Shown here piece by piece: positions 52,341 through 62,900 of a stretch of DNA of 64,000 bases. How positions within the stretch are numbered: position 1 is the stretch's first letter; every line of letters begins with the position of its first letter. The translations under genes and the position numbers were made by a program. The notes under the pieces were generated by a model, which was not told the DNA's origin, did no database searches, and was given only the letters and a program-made list of their open reading frames with translations. Source of the stretch: Protopterus annectens (Eukaryota; Chordata; Ceratodontiformes; Protopteridae); contig NC_056729.1 in the NCBI RefSeq assembly GCF_019279795.1, positions 1,869,951,057-1,870,015,056 of the forward strand, given 5' to 3'.

Positions 52341-52898
52341 CTATACCACCCTTGAGGAGCTAAAAGGCCCCAGTCAGGATGAACAGAACAAATGTTAAAT
52401 GTATTTGTTCACTTTCTGAATGTTGTAGTTGGTGTTCCACTTGTCTGGGGCTTGTATTTCACATTGCTCAGTTTTGTCCCCCTCCATAACTCCCTCCATA
52501 CCTTTCATTTCTAGCTTTTCCACCCTCTCCTTTTATTTCACTTACTAATTAAGTTTCTCTTTTTATTTCAGTTTCTTTGCTTAGTTTTTCTCTGCAGATT
52601 TCTTGTCTCCCCATTACCATTTAAGCAAGCAATAATTGCCTCAATGGTAGGCATTAAAGGGAAATAATAGATCACCAAGGGGGTGTTGTGATGGTCCAGT
52701 ATTTCCCTGTCACTCTCATCCCTAATAGTATTATTGCACTAAGACAATGGGCTGTTTGTCTGTTTTAAATTTCTTTTATTACTAGTAGAGATATATAGTT
52801 CCTCCACCAAATGGTTCAAAGTTGTTGTAGACTATGTAGTTATTGTTACTGGACATATCTGATGTTCAAAACATAGACTATGTAAGTATTTAATATTG

Positions 52899-52901
<3 letters not shown>
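52341..52901. other. Unassigned
   Basis: No coding frame or repeat structure is seen before the CA run. Confidence 0.4.

Positions 52902-52988
<87 letters not shown>
52902..52988. repeat. (CA)n microsatellite
   Basis: A CA run of over 40 units, with CACA-rich flanks to about 53060. Confidence 0.97.
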
Positions 52989-52991
<3 letters not shown>

Positions 52992-54544
52992 GCACAGATG
53001 CAGGGGCAAAGACAGACTCACACACATACTTATACACAGAAACATACACATACCTACACATAGAAATGTGTCCAACAATTGCAGTCAGTTTTTTGACTGT
53101 GTACACCTCAGGTACCTCATTGTAATAGAATGAAAAAATACATACAGTGTAAAGCCTTGCAACCCCCATCCCCCACTCACATATCTGTCAGCTGACCTTG
53201 ATTTTGCTGACCATCCCTGACTTTGTCTCATATTTTCTTCTGTCCCTTAATAAAAGTTTGATTTTCTGAGAGATTGCTGCCAACTATAGACAGGCAGTAA
53301 CTCCAGGCATTATAGTTTCATACTTCTGATTGATCAGAAAAAGCATGTTGATGAAAACCCTCTTACTTCATCAGTTTTTGAAATAAATCAGGGTACGCCC
53401 ATAATTGTTGGCTTTACACAATCTGTCTTTCTTTCTCTCTCACACACACAAACACAAAACACAAACTCTTAGCTGTACATTCATACTAGTAACTGGATTA
53501 CTTTTGCTTTAATTTTCCTGATGGTCAGTAAACACAGCAGTTTAGCATGAGTGAAAAAAATGAGTAAATAAAAATAAACGAATAAATAAATAATGAAAAC
53601 AACTGCAGTTACTTCTGTTACTGAAGTCATAGTTTCGTATTTTCTATTTATTTATTTATTCTTCTATATTTTTAATCTCAAAAAACTCCTTATTTGGCAA
53701 GCATAAATAAGACGACAGACTCTTTTTCTGGCAGTCTGTTCTTTATGATGTCATATTATGGTGCCGTGAAGCTGTGGACTTCATAAATCCTGTCCATTAT
53801 CTACGTTTGGTTAATAGATATTTTATTCTGTTCTGACATTCCTAAGTAGTTCAAAGCATTTGGCGATACTTTGCTTTTTTCTCCTTCCCTCCAACACCTC
53901 CTTCACACAATCTTTATTTTTATTAACACTGTCCTTCGATGTGCCTTTGCCCACCCCAGCAGCACCATTTTTTGTACCCTTGCTGGTTCCCATATCTTTA
54001 TTTCTTAACCTTTTTTTCACACAGATTCCAATGCCAAGATATTTGATTCTTAGATCCTTCAGCCTGCATATTCATTGCAGCAAAGGCTTCTGCATCAAGT
54101 TCCCATCTTGCCCTGTCTTCATTACTCGTTTTTATCAGCTTGTCATGACAGTGATCTGTTAAATAACAATTCAAGCAGTTTTACTCTGCGTGCAACTATA
54201 ATGTTATTCATGATATGCTACAAATATCTGTTTCTCAGCTCTTTCCTCTATCAGGAGTGAATCGATGTTTGGCACTTGCTACATTTTCAGCTTCTTCAGT
54301 CTCTCCATTGCTGCAGTTATCTTGCCTTAAACTTTTGCAAAAATCACTTGGCGTCACCTATAGATTACACATTTTATAAAAGCACTTGGCTAAACTAACT
54401 GCAAACATGACAGTGTTAGGAGTTAGTCTACCAGCTCCTAGCATGGTGGTGCTGCAGTCTGTGCTGTGAATAAAACATAATTATTCTTCTCCTGCTACTA
54501 CAACCCAGATCTTGCAGTTTCAAGTTTCCCTCCCTGACTTATAC
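52989..54544. other. Unassigned
   Basis: Short AAAT runs lie at 53563-53593 and 53645-53662. Frames at 53823-54162 are short and without signature. No gene or element is supported. Confidence 0.35.
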
Positions 54545-55290
54545 TTTCTCATAGGTTTACATACGCTAAACTAACAACAATGGGGGCCTTTATTATCCTA
54601 GCTATGTATCCCAAATGCATCGCCCAAGAGTTTTGAGCCTTAGACGTTATTATAAGGGGTATATGTAAGCCAGGGTATGATTTACAGACTGCTTGGGGTG
54701 ACTTTCCAATTTCCTGTACACTGGTGCAGGCTATGCTTGAATAGGGTTATGAAAGAAATCTGCTTTACATGAATGGCAGGCCAGTTCCAGAGGAGGGAAT
54801 TGTCTGAGACATATAGCTGTCTCTCCAACATGTCCTATTTATGTCACACGCAATGTTGAAGTCTCTAGATCGAGTACTTCTGATGCTATTGCATTTGCAG
54901 ATGTGCAAAGAGTCCATCAGAGCAGGATCCAGGTATACCTTGTTTGGTAGGCACAGATTACCTATACAGCCTGTAGAAAACCAAGCAGAGAGATAGGACT
55001 TTTCAGATGATCTGCCTAGGACATGTTGTTTACTCTCTGTATTCTTTTTGTGAGAAATCTTTGTGGATGTACCATTTGCTGCATGTGCCTGCTTAGGTAC
55101 TTACTGAAGAGGATGTTTTACGCAATGATGGGTCTGATAAGGGCCAGATAGAGAGGAATGATGACCTCCTTGGACCTAGATGTCATACCCTAGCTCATAA
55201 GGTAAGCAACACAGAATGATTTCTTTACCACCTTAGACACACGTTTATTGAATGCCGGGTTACTATCCACAGCAGATACAACAGATTATC
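54545..55290 (-). pseudogene. Old CR1-like LINE 3' fragment
   Basis: The minus strand, in pieces, reads VVKKSFCVAYLM, GMTSRSKEVIIPLYLALIRP, FSKYLSRHMQQMVHPQRFLT and KRIQRVNNM, then a diverged C-terminus and a tail near 54550-54580 (TATGAGAAAG side). It is more diverged than the other CR1-like copies, so probably the oldest. Confidence 0.7.
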
Positions 55291-56265
55291 ACAAGGCAGC
55301 ACCTGCTATTAAAGGGTATTTAAAATGAAAGCACATGCATGTTAGTCTTAAAATGTTATACTTTACAGGAAATCAAGCTGTTTTACATTTCAATTTAATA
55401 ATAGATTAATGAATGTCCTAATTGTCTCTTGCAGCTTTATGTTCATCTTCTACTATTTCTCTAGTGTACATTGAATATTTTTTATGCTGATCCAAGATAG
55501 ATGTTAGTGCACTATGCATAGCTATTGAATAGTGAAACTAAACATTCTAGCCTGAAATTATTGATGTTTGACCGAGTCTTATGTCACTGATTAATGCAAA
55601 TTGTTCTATAGTGATTACTTAACAGCGAGCTAATCTACTCACTTTATAGTGTTCAATTCAGAGACAGTTTTCTGTCTCCCTGCTTGACTTCCTAACAATC
55701 TTGCTGAGGTCCCTATCTTTTTGGTGTGTAATGTATAGCCATTGCTGTCTGTGCATTTGGAAGGCTGCACTCCTAATTAGTTTTTCACTTAACTCTGTCT
55801 CTTATCTTCAATGCTTAAACTGCCATCTCTTTTGCTTGCATTCTTATTTTGTATTCACCCAATTTCTAGGTGTTAAACAAGCCCTTCCTAGCCAGCTCCC
55901 TTTTTTTGTAACCACCTTTCTACATTTCAACACTCCTAGAAGATCCAAACCTATGACCCTACTGATGGCTCACAGCTAAGATAAGACTTCTGAGAACTCA
56001 CCACAAATAAGGATATATAAGACATCATGGTCTGTCCTATAAACATATGTTTTTATCTGCAGATCCACTTTAATTACCAGTGAGCTTTTAAGAATTTAAA
56101 ATGTGTAGCACAGACCGAGAACCTAAATTACAAGTATTTACAACAGGCTTGAACAACAACAAAGGGACAATATCTCAATTCCTCACTTGTTATTTCTCTC
56201 TTTTGCCTTGATACCCCACCCCAACTTTCATTTTCTCTCCCCTGAAATAGAGCATCTTCTGCGTG
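55291..56265. other. Unassigned
   Basis: A T-rich plus-strand frame (55701-55979) has no signature. No repeat ends are recognised. Confidence 0.35.
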
Positions 56266-56412
56266 GAGATGTGTGTGAATGGGCGTACCTTTGTTGAAGG
56301 CTGTGCATCAGGGCTGGCAACTCGGCACGTAAAAATCAACTACCAATCATTAGCGGACCGGAGTTCCGCTGTGGCGACCCCTAACTGGGAAAAGCCGAAA
56401 GACAAACAACAT
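56266..56412 (+). mobile_element. SINE-like 3' fragment (CGACCCCTAA type)
   Basis: CCGCTGTGGCGACCCCTAAC followed by GGGAAAAGCCGAAAGACAAA is a 3' end common to fish and shark SINEs as I recall them. The preceding 90 bp may be the SINE body. No clear pol III boxes are seen, so it is probably 5'-truncated. Confidence 0.5.
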
Positions 56413-56915
56413 TGACAAACTGCTATTCCTTTCTTTTCTCCGCTACAGATTATAAAATACGCCCTCACACTAACATTCCTTTCCCAGTTATTAAAATACA
56501 TTTACATCAGTAAGGCACACTGTATGCAAAATATATTAATAGCCTTTGGCCTAATACACTGTATAACCTTTCTAAGAGTTTAGTAAACTTACCCTAGATC
56601 TTTTATTTCAATAATCCCCTTGTTTCATGCTTCTTTCTGATACAGTAATTATTTACCTTGTGGACTGATGCAACATGCTCCATTCATACTTGCTGCGCAC
56701 AAACTTACTTTGCTCCACTACCTTCTCTAATTACTACCCCCCCCACCTATTCTACCTTTATACTGACTTTGGTCCATCCCCTGTTACTATTCTACCTATC
56801 ATCTCACACATCCCGCACCCACTTTTCCATAAGTTTTCTAGGTCAAAAGTTTAACAGGTCACAGATAGCAACATTTGAAGCATCTCTGATGGTTGTTAAT
56901 GCTAGCAGCATTAAC
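56413..56915. other. Unassigned
   Basis: The plus-strand frame 56658-56942 is without signature and runs into the SINE. Confidence 0.35.
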
Positions 56916-56917
56916 AG

Positions 56918-57090
56918 GGATGTTGCAATGGTGCAGTGGTAGTGTTGTCACCTCACAGCAAGAGGTTCTGCAGTTTGATTCTTGGCTGTGGTGCCTTCTG
57001 TGTGGAATCTGCATGTCCACCCTGCATTCAAGTGAGTTTCCTTTGTTTCAAGTCGGACTTTCCTGGTAAACAAATGTTAAAATAAATAAA
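56918..57090 (+). mobile_element. V-SINE-type SINE with internal deletion (copy 4)
   Basis: The head is AATGGTGCAGTGGTAGTGTTG with B box AGTTTGATTCTTGG. The first part of the central domain is present (GTGTGGAATCTGCATGTCCA), then the sequence jumps from TTTCCTTTG to the tail TTCAAGTCGGACTTTCCTGG and GTAAACAAATG, so about 90 bp of the middle is missing. Confidence 0.8.
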
Positions 57091-57720
57091 GTGTTTATTT
57101 TACTGGGAAATTTTCTACGTTCCCACAAGATTGATGTTGGTATTATCTGTGAAAAGTGGTTATAGAACAATGACTGGAAACTAGTTTTTCAGGGTGTAAA
57201 TGTTTTTACTGTAACACACTCTAACACAACAAAATCAGGTGGAGGTGTTATGATAGGGGATTAAAGATAGCTATGAGACCAGTGATTATTACATGTTCAA
57301 TGATAACACCAATACTATAGACTGTGTAACTGTGACAATAAAGACAACCCTGGAACATATAACAATTGTTGGAGTGTAGAGATGGCCAAAGTCAAGTGCT
57401 GACGACCTAGAGGAATTCATGCCTTTACCTGCATGAAACACAGGGGGGAAGAATAACAGCAGGTGGGGACTTAAATTTATCAAAAACAGACTGAAATAAT
57501 ACTGATTCAAGTAAATTAGTAAGGAAAGTATTTACAACATATGTTCAAGAACAACAATTGCTTCAGATAATGAAAAAAAAAATGACCAGGGAACAGAACA
57601 TACTAAACATTGTTTGTACTCTTAAAGAAATTACTGTTAGTTCATGTCAAGGTTTTCCTTCGTTGATGTGCAGTGATCATGGGGTTATAAAGATTAATTT
57701 TTGCTAGATAATTGTGCTAA
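57091..57720 (+). pseudogene. Fourth LINE, endonuclease fragment
   Basis: From 57455 the frame reads GGDLNLSKTD, then KVFTTYVQEQQLLQI, REQNILNIVCTLK, and LMCSDHGVIKINF near 57670. The DLN (for DFN) and SDH motifs fit an apurinic-type endonuclease of a Jockey-superfamily LINE, distinct in sequence from the other families here. Stops are present. Confidence 0.7.
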
Positions 57721-57985
57721 AATAAAATCTAAACCAATGCACAGAAGACTAATAACAGATTATATTATAAATATAATAACAGATTATAACAGATAATAAC
57801 AGATTATCTGATAAATATCTTTCAACTTGTATAATGTTCTTTGGACTGTAATTGTGTGTTGTAATTAAATCATCTAGTAGTAATTTAAATTGAAGGGTTT
57901 GCTTGTTTTTGTTTTTTGCAAACTCTATTACTAACTCTATTATTGTTTTGTATGCTGGTTTTTCTGTATGTATCATACTTCTGTG
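57721..57985. other. LINE linker or L2-like 3' region
   Basis: Short repeats of ATAACAGATTAT lie at 57745-57810, then sequence leading into the L2-like tail. No coding. Confidence 0.4.
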
Positions 57986-58080
57986 GAGCTTTTCTCCCTG
58001 GGCCGCTACTGAAAATGGAAATATCTCCAGCTAGACTAGCCCGGTCAACAAATGTAAAATAAATAAATAAATAATAAAAT
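57986..58080 (+). mobile_element. L2-like LINE tail
   Basis: GGAGCTTTTCTCCCTGGGCC, then CCCGGTCAACAAATG and (AAAT)n at 58054-58078. It is inserted between the endonuclease and RT parts of the fourth LINE. Confidence 0.75.
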
Positions 58081-58390
58081 TATATGGAAGCAAAACAGTC
58101 ACTATGTAAAAGTAATTGAAGAAATGCATTCAGTGGAAAAACTGCAGAAGAAATATAGAAAGTTATTTGAATGCAAACAATCAAAAAAAAAAAATAAGCA
58201 TCAGGATCTAGGCATACAACATCAGGAGGATATATTTCCATAAGAGCAAGACACCTGATTAAGGTGAGAGACAAAAAATATATAAGAAATGGAAAAGAGG
58301 CTGAACTACAACTTTGAAAACCGAAATAAGCATGCTGGATAAATTAAACATAGTGAGGCAAGATCAAGAAAAATTTGAAAAAAATTTATA
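58081..58390 (+). pseudogene. Fourth LINE, linker region
   Basis: A-rich, with a basic broken frame; no firm motif. By position it joins the endonuclease (57091-57720) to the RT (58640-59500). Confidence 0.4.
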
Positions 58391-58394
58391 CAAA

Positions 58395-58630
58395 GATATT
58401 GATTTTATTTTACATTTGTCGACCAAGAGAGACTGACTAGGTTCCACAGATCTTGTTTTCAGCGGAGGCCCAGGGAGAAATGCTCCAGATGCATGTCTTT
58501 GGAATGTGGGAGGAAACCGGAGTACCTGGAGGAAACCCACGCGAACACAGGGAGAACAACAAAACTCACACAGAAGGCACCCCAGCCAAGAATGAACCAG
58601 AGAACGCGTTAACATTGAGGCAACTTAACA
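58395..58630 (-). mobile_element. V-SINE-type SINE (copy 5)
   Basis: On the minus strand the order is head remnants, GGTGCCTTCTGTGTG, TTGTTCTCCCTGTGTTCGCG, GGGTTTCCTCCAGGTACTCC, ATGCATCTGGAGCATTTCTC, and the tail with GTCGACAAATGTAAAATAAA at 58400. It interrupts the fourth LINE. Confidence 0.8.
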
Positions 58631-59575
58631 TTAACACGCACTGATCATAATAGTAAACCATTTTATAGATATATAAGATGAGGAAGGAGCAAAGACATAC
58701 AGATTGATAAACTGTGTATAGATTCTAAAATTTATTCTCAGACACAACAGATTATAGATATATTTACAAAATTTAACGCAAAGTACTTTGGCTCCACAAA
58801 AGGGGTGATAAATTGTCCAGTCACATGCAGGTAACCTCAGACACTAAAACCAAATTAGCTTATATTGAAAAAAAACTATGCAAACTCGATCCAAACAAAA
58901 CATGATGAGGAGATAGAATTAATAATGACCTGACAACACTTCAGCAAGACTTTACAGTACCATTATATTTATTATTTACTATGTCATATAAATATGGGGA
59001 GATTCCTCAAGATTGGAGGCATATACTTATTAAACATTTAAGGGGAAAGGGGAGTAGGACAAACCCAGAGTCATATAGACCTTTAAGTCTACTTTCATGC
59101 TATGGAAAAATAATGGAGAAGGTAATTTTGCATAAGTTATTGACAAAACTGGAAAGGTTGGGACTTGAAACCAAACATCAGCATGGATATGTTGAAAAGA
59201 GATTTATTACTACCTGCAACATGATGTTCTATAACAATATAGTAACAGCTATGAATGAAAAACTGTGTTGTGATGTAATTGATATAGATTTAACTTCAGC
59301 ATTTGACAGAGTCATAAACAAAACACTTATCAATCAATTAGAACAACTAGGTAATGATGTATTCTTGATAAGATGGATACATGCATGTCTTACAAATAGG
59401 ACATGACAAGTATCATACAATAACTGGGCAGGAGAAATAAAAGGTTACAGACAAGACATCCAACAGGGCTGTATCCTAGGCCTATACTTGTTTAGTGTAT
59501 CCTTCATACCTAACGTTTTCATCTGACATGTTATGCACTCTGTATGCAGATGACTTGAAATTAGGTAAACTGATT
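58631..59575 (+). pseudogene. Fourth LINE, reverse transcriptase fragment
   Basis: 58981-59406 is open: YGEIPQDWRHILIKHLRGKG, NPESYRPLSLLSCYGKIMEK, KHQHGYVEKRFITTCNMM, VIDIDLTSAFDRVINKTL (first catalytic Asp box kept) and LIRWIHACLTNRT. Then come IQQGCILGLYLFSV and a shifted YADDLKLGKL box near 59555. It ends abruptly at about 59575, where CR1-like sequence begins. Confidence 0.85.
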
Positions 59576-60345
59576 ACACATCACTAAGGCCCTAGATGAG
59601 GGTAAGTCAGTACATACAGCTTACCTTGACTTGGCCAAGGCCTTTGACACAATCCCCCACTCGAGCATCATCGAGAAGCTAATATAACTTGGCATAAATC
59701 CCTGTCTCATCAGGTGGGTGGCCAATTGGCTCACCGATAGGACCCTCAAGGTCACAATAAGCACCTCCACCTCCGATTGCAGAACTAACCGTAGTAAAGC
59801 TCCATAGGGATCTGTCCTGGGACCCTACTGTTTGGCATCTACTTCTCAGAGGTCCAGGCAAAAACAAAAGGCCTGTGGCTGACCGAGTTTGTGGACAACA
59901 GTAAGTCAGATGTTGTTATTGTCTCCACAGATGATGTTAACATACTGCAAGAGGGTCTCACAGCAACTAATGACTGGTGCCAAAGTCATGGCCTCAAGCT
60001 AAACATAACAAAAATGCATCATCATACCATTCAGCAGAAACATGGCCCTACTGGTTACACATCATTGACAACCCGCTAAACACACAACCTGTGGTGAGTG
60101 ACCTGGGTACGCAGGTTGATAACAATCTCACATTCAACCATCATGTTGCGGAAGTGGTCAGAAAAGCTTTTTAATTGGTTTCTCTCATAAGTAAATTGAT
60201 TGCATTCAGAAGAAAAGGAGGTCATTACCTCTCTATACTCCTCCCTCATTAGACCAATAATTGGGTATAACACCCCATTTGGTATGTACCTCTCCAAACA
60301 TCTGCACCAACTGGAAAGATCACAGAAACTTAGTTTCAACAAGAG
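59576..60345 (+). pseudogene. CR1-like LINE RT fragment joined to the fourth LINE
   Basis: It starts inside the RT with ALDEGKSVHTAYLDLAKAFDTI (59590), then RWVANWLTDRT, SVLGPYC, a degraded FADD box, LKLNITKMHHHT, SDLGTQVDNNLTFNHHVAEV and VRKAF (60170). It ends near 60345 at HQLERSQKL-type sequence, without the family 3' tail, so it is truncated at both ends. Confidence 0.8.
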
Positions 60346-60574
60346 TTAAAGAAAAGAAAAAAACAGTAGATTACTTCCCTAGGGAGAAACATGTGTGCTT
60401 ACCCATTGCCCCTACCTTTATTTATCAGCTCTAAATGGAGCCTGTTTAGTCTCCCCTGGGCTCTGAGATCACTACCTCATGGGGTGCATGTGTGCTTAAC
60501 AGTAAACTGTCTGAATAACTCACCACTCGTGCATGTAACCTCAACCTCTTGGTATAAGAATCTGCACAAAACTT
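60346..60574. other. Unassigned
   Basis: No feature is recognised. Confidence 0.4.
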
Positions 60575-60840
60575 AGAATAATGGGGTGACAAAGACTCAA
60601 AAACGGAAATATTTCAAACATTACTCATAAATTTAGCAAGTTGATAGAATAACAGGATTTGTTTAATGTTCATTTTCTCAATGATATGAAGTTCAAAACT
60701 TAAATGTATGTCATTATTTAGTGACTTCAATCTTCAGTGATTTACCAGAAACCCCCAAATATTATGAGAAACAGACCAAAAATACGAGGTAAAAATTTGG
60801 ACAGTTGAGAGGTATGGTCATGCAGTAGACAGCTATCTGG
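60575..60840 (+). repeat. Diverged dispersed repeat, copy B
   Basis: Partner of 24795-25070, in the same orientation, with shared words TAGAATAACAGG and ATTTACCAGAAA and a GAGAGGTATGGTC end. No coding. Confidence 0.6.
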
Positions 60841-60977
60841 GTCCATATACTATATTGCAGTAAGCCTTTAGGCTGTCTCCCTTCACACAGGATGGCGCGT
60901 CAACATCAAATGACAGATGGCATTGCTTATCGGTGCTTGCCACTCACCTACACACATTCTCAGAGTTAATTTTTTGT

Positions 60978-61280
60978 TTTAATCCCATTCAATGCAATGG
61001 GTGTAATGATGAGAAAACAGGGCTTACCCTGCAAAATGACTTGATCCTCACATTCGAACAGTTTGACTGTATTTAGCCACATTTCCGAGTTAAGGACTTA
61101 AGGAAAAGAAAAAAAAGCAATGCAACATTTGCTTTTTTTTTCTTGTTCATTTAAAGTTTAAGTCATTAATATGAAAACATGACTAAACACAGATGAACTG
61201 TTCAACTGCCAGGATTAAGTCATTTTGCAGGGTTACCCCGTTGTGTAGTCATTAAGCCAATTTCACTGAACGGGATATTT
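60978..61280. mobile_element. Foldback element with about 140-bp arms
   Basis: Arms of about 60981-61122 and 61130-61275 are inverted repeats around a short centre (AATGCAACATT). The best part is CCCTGCAAAATGACTT against AAGTCATTTTGCAGGG; arms also pair at GAACAGTT and at the A/T runs next to the centre. Identity falls outward. No coding. A MITE or old foldback. Confidence 0.7.
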
Positions 61281-61704
61281 GAAAAGTGATACAATGGGGG
61301 AAATTCAGCTCCCCTAATCCCACTGGTAAATCTGCCACAGGGTGCAGCATTTTCCCATATTTGTGAGTACCAGATCCAATATGTTTGTACCTCTAGTGGG
61401 AAAATAGACTAACATTTCCATGGAATTTGTGTTTACAAAGCCCAAGAATCTCTGGGCCTGCAATTTGGGGTCATGTACAATTCCTAGTTTCTAGAGGGAT
61501 ACAAAGTCCCACATGAATATGGCTTTGGGTTGAATGGTTAAGTCTCTCCAGTAGGTGTAAGTAGGAGCTATGGATTTTGTAGGTCATGGGACATTGAGAA
61601 GCTCAAAGACATCATCTTGTTTGACTAACCATAAAGTGTATTTGTTTTTAATGTAGATCAAGACCTCCACATTTAATCCCTGTCTGTGCAGTGGCTGGTC
61701 TCAA
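61281..61704. other. Unassigned
   Basis: No coding or repeat structure is recognised before the 100-bp array. Confidence 0.4.
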
Positions 61705-62210
61705 TGTGTGCAAGGCATTGCATCCCTGCTCTGCTGGGGTGCATGCTGCTGTGTTAAGCCATGCCTTGGTAACTTTACAGATGTCTGCATTCTCCAAGGT
61801 GAGGAGAGTGCAAGGCATTGCATCCCTGCTCTGCTGGGGTACATGCTGCTGCGTTAAGCCATGCCTTGGTAACTTTACAGATGTCTGCATTCTCCAAGGT
61901 GAGGAGAGTGCAAGGCATTGCATCCCTGCTCTGCTGGGGTACATGCTGCTGCGTTAAGCCATGCCTTGGTAACTTTGCAGATGTCTGCATTCTCCAAGGT
62001 GAGGAGAGTGCAAGGCATTGCATCCCTGCTCTTCTGGGGTACATGTTGCTGCGTTAAGCCATGCCTTGGTAACTTTGCAGATGTCTGCATTCTCCAAGGT
62101 GAGGAGAGTGCAGGGCATTGCATCCCTGCTCTGCTGGGGTACATGCTGCTGTGTTAAGCCATGCCTTGTTAACTTTACAGATGTCTGCATTCTCCAAGGT
62201 GAGGAGAGCT
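61705..62210. repeat. 100-bp tandem repeat, five units
   Basis: Five units, each with CAAGGCATTGCATCCCTGCT, CATGCTGCTG and GTCTGCATTCTCCAAGGTGA, have near-exact 100-bp spacing and few differences. Because 100 is not a multiple of three the frame moves each unit, yet short frames on both strands remain open (for example 61691-61957). I regard these as by-products. Confidence 0.93.
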
Positions 62211-62264
62211 TGGACGCAGTGGAGTTTCTTGTTTTTGGCTTCTGGAACTGAGCAGTAACACATT

Positions 62265-62900
62265 TACATTCCCTTGGAATGATTTTGCACAGCTGCAAGG
62301 TTTATCATTTTGTTATTTTCTCAAAAAGGCACTATGAGGGGAGGACATTTTTTAGCTAATATCTGAAAGTCTATCAGGGACAGGTGCAGACCATTCTTGG
62401 CAACAGAGCATGGTTTGCTGACCATATCCTCCCATGCTAACAAATATTTTACCCCTTTAAATGACACCAGAAGCTAAGCCAATTATTAAAGTTAATCATC
62501 TTTTCTTCATACTGTGGTATCATCCTTGGTGAAGGCAGAATGCTGCTCAATGACAGGTTCATACTACCTTGGGACACATAGTCTGAGAGCGCTATAATGT
62601 CTCCCTTCATAAATTCCAAACAGGTACATCTCGGGTTAGCTGCACACACATGGACTATGATGAGCCATACTACTACTTGTGATTTAGTAACCTGAGTGTA
62701 TAAATGACATGGTGGATCCTGGCCTCTGATAAGCAGCTGACTGTGTTTTTTCCTTGCCTTGCCTGGTGAGTGGGGTATCAGTATGTATCACAATGGAGTC
62801 TCCTATGACAACAGTATTGCTTAGTGTATTGGTTTCCCTAAGGAGCTTTGGTGTTTAGACTCCATGGGGCATAGGTGTATGTGTGGGGTTCACCATTACA
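62265..62900 (-). pseudogene. CR1-like ORF1 esterase fragment
   Basis: The minus strand has VVIGDSIVIHTD near 62810, LSSILPSPRMIPQYEEKM and INFNNWLSFWCHLKG (62545-62449), then YLLAWEDM, GLHLSLIDFQILAKK and VPF near 62360-62310. It aligns with the ORF1 esterase at 43600-44090 and keeps the LHLS block. The LINE endonuclease that should follow is absent; the 100-bp array lies there instead. Confidence 0.75.

Noticed and set aside
53330..53400. A further hammerhead-like core
   Set aside because: GTTGATGAAA and CATCAG words are present but not in the right order or spacing.
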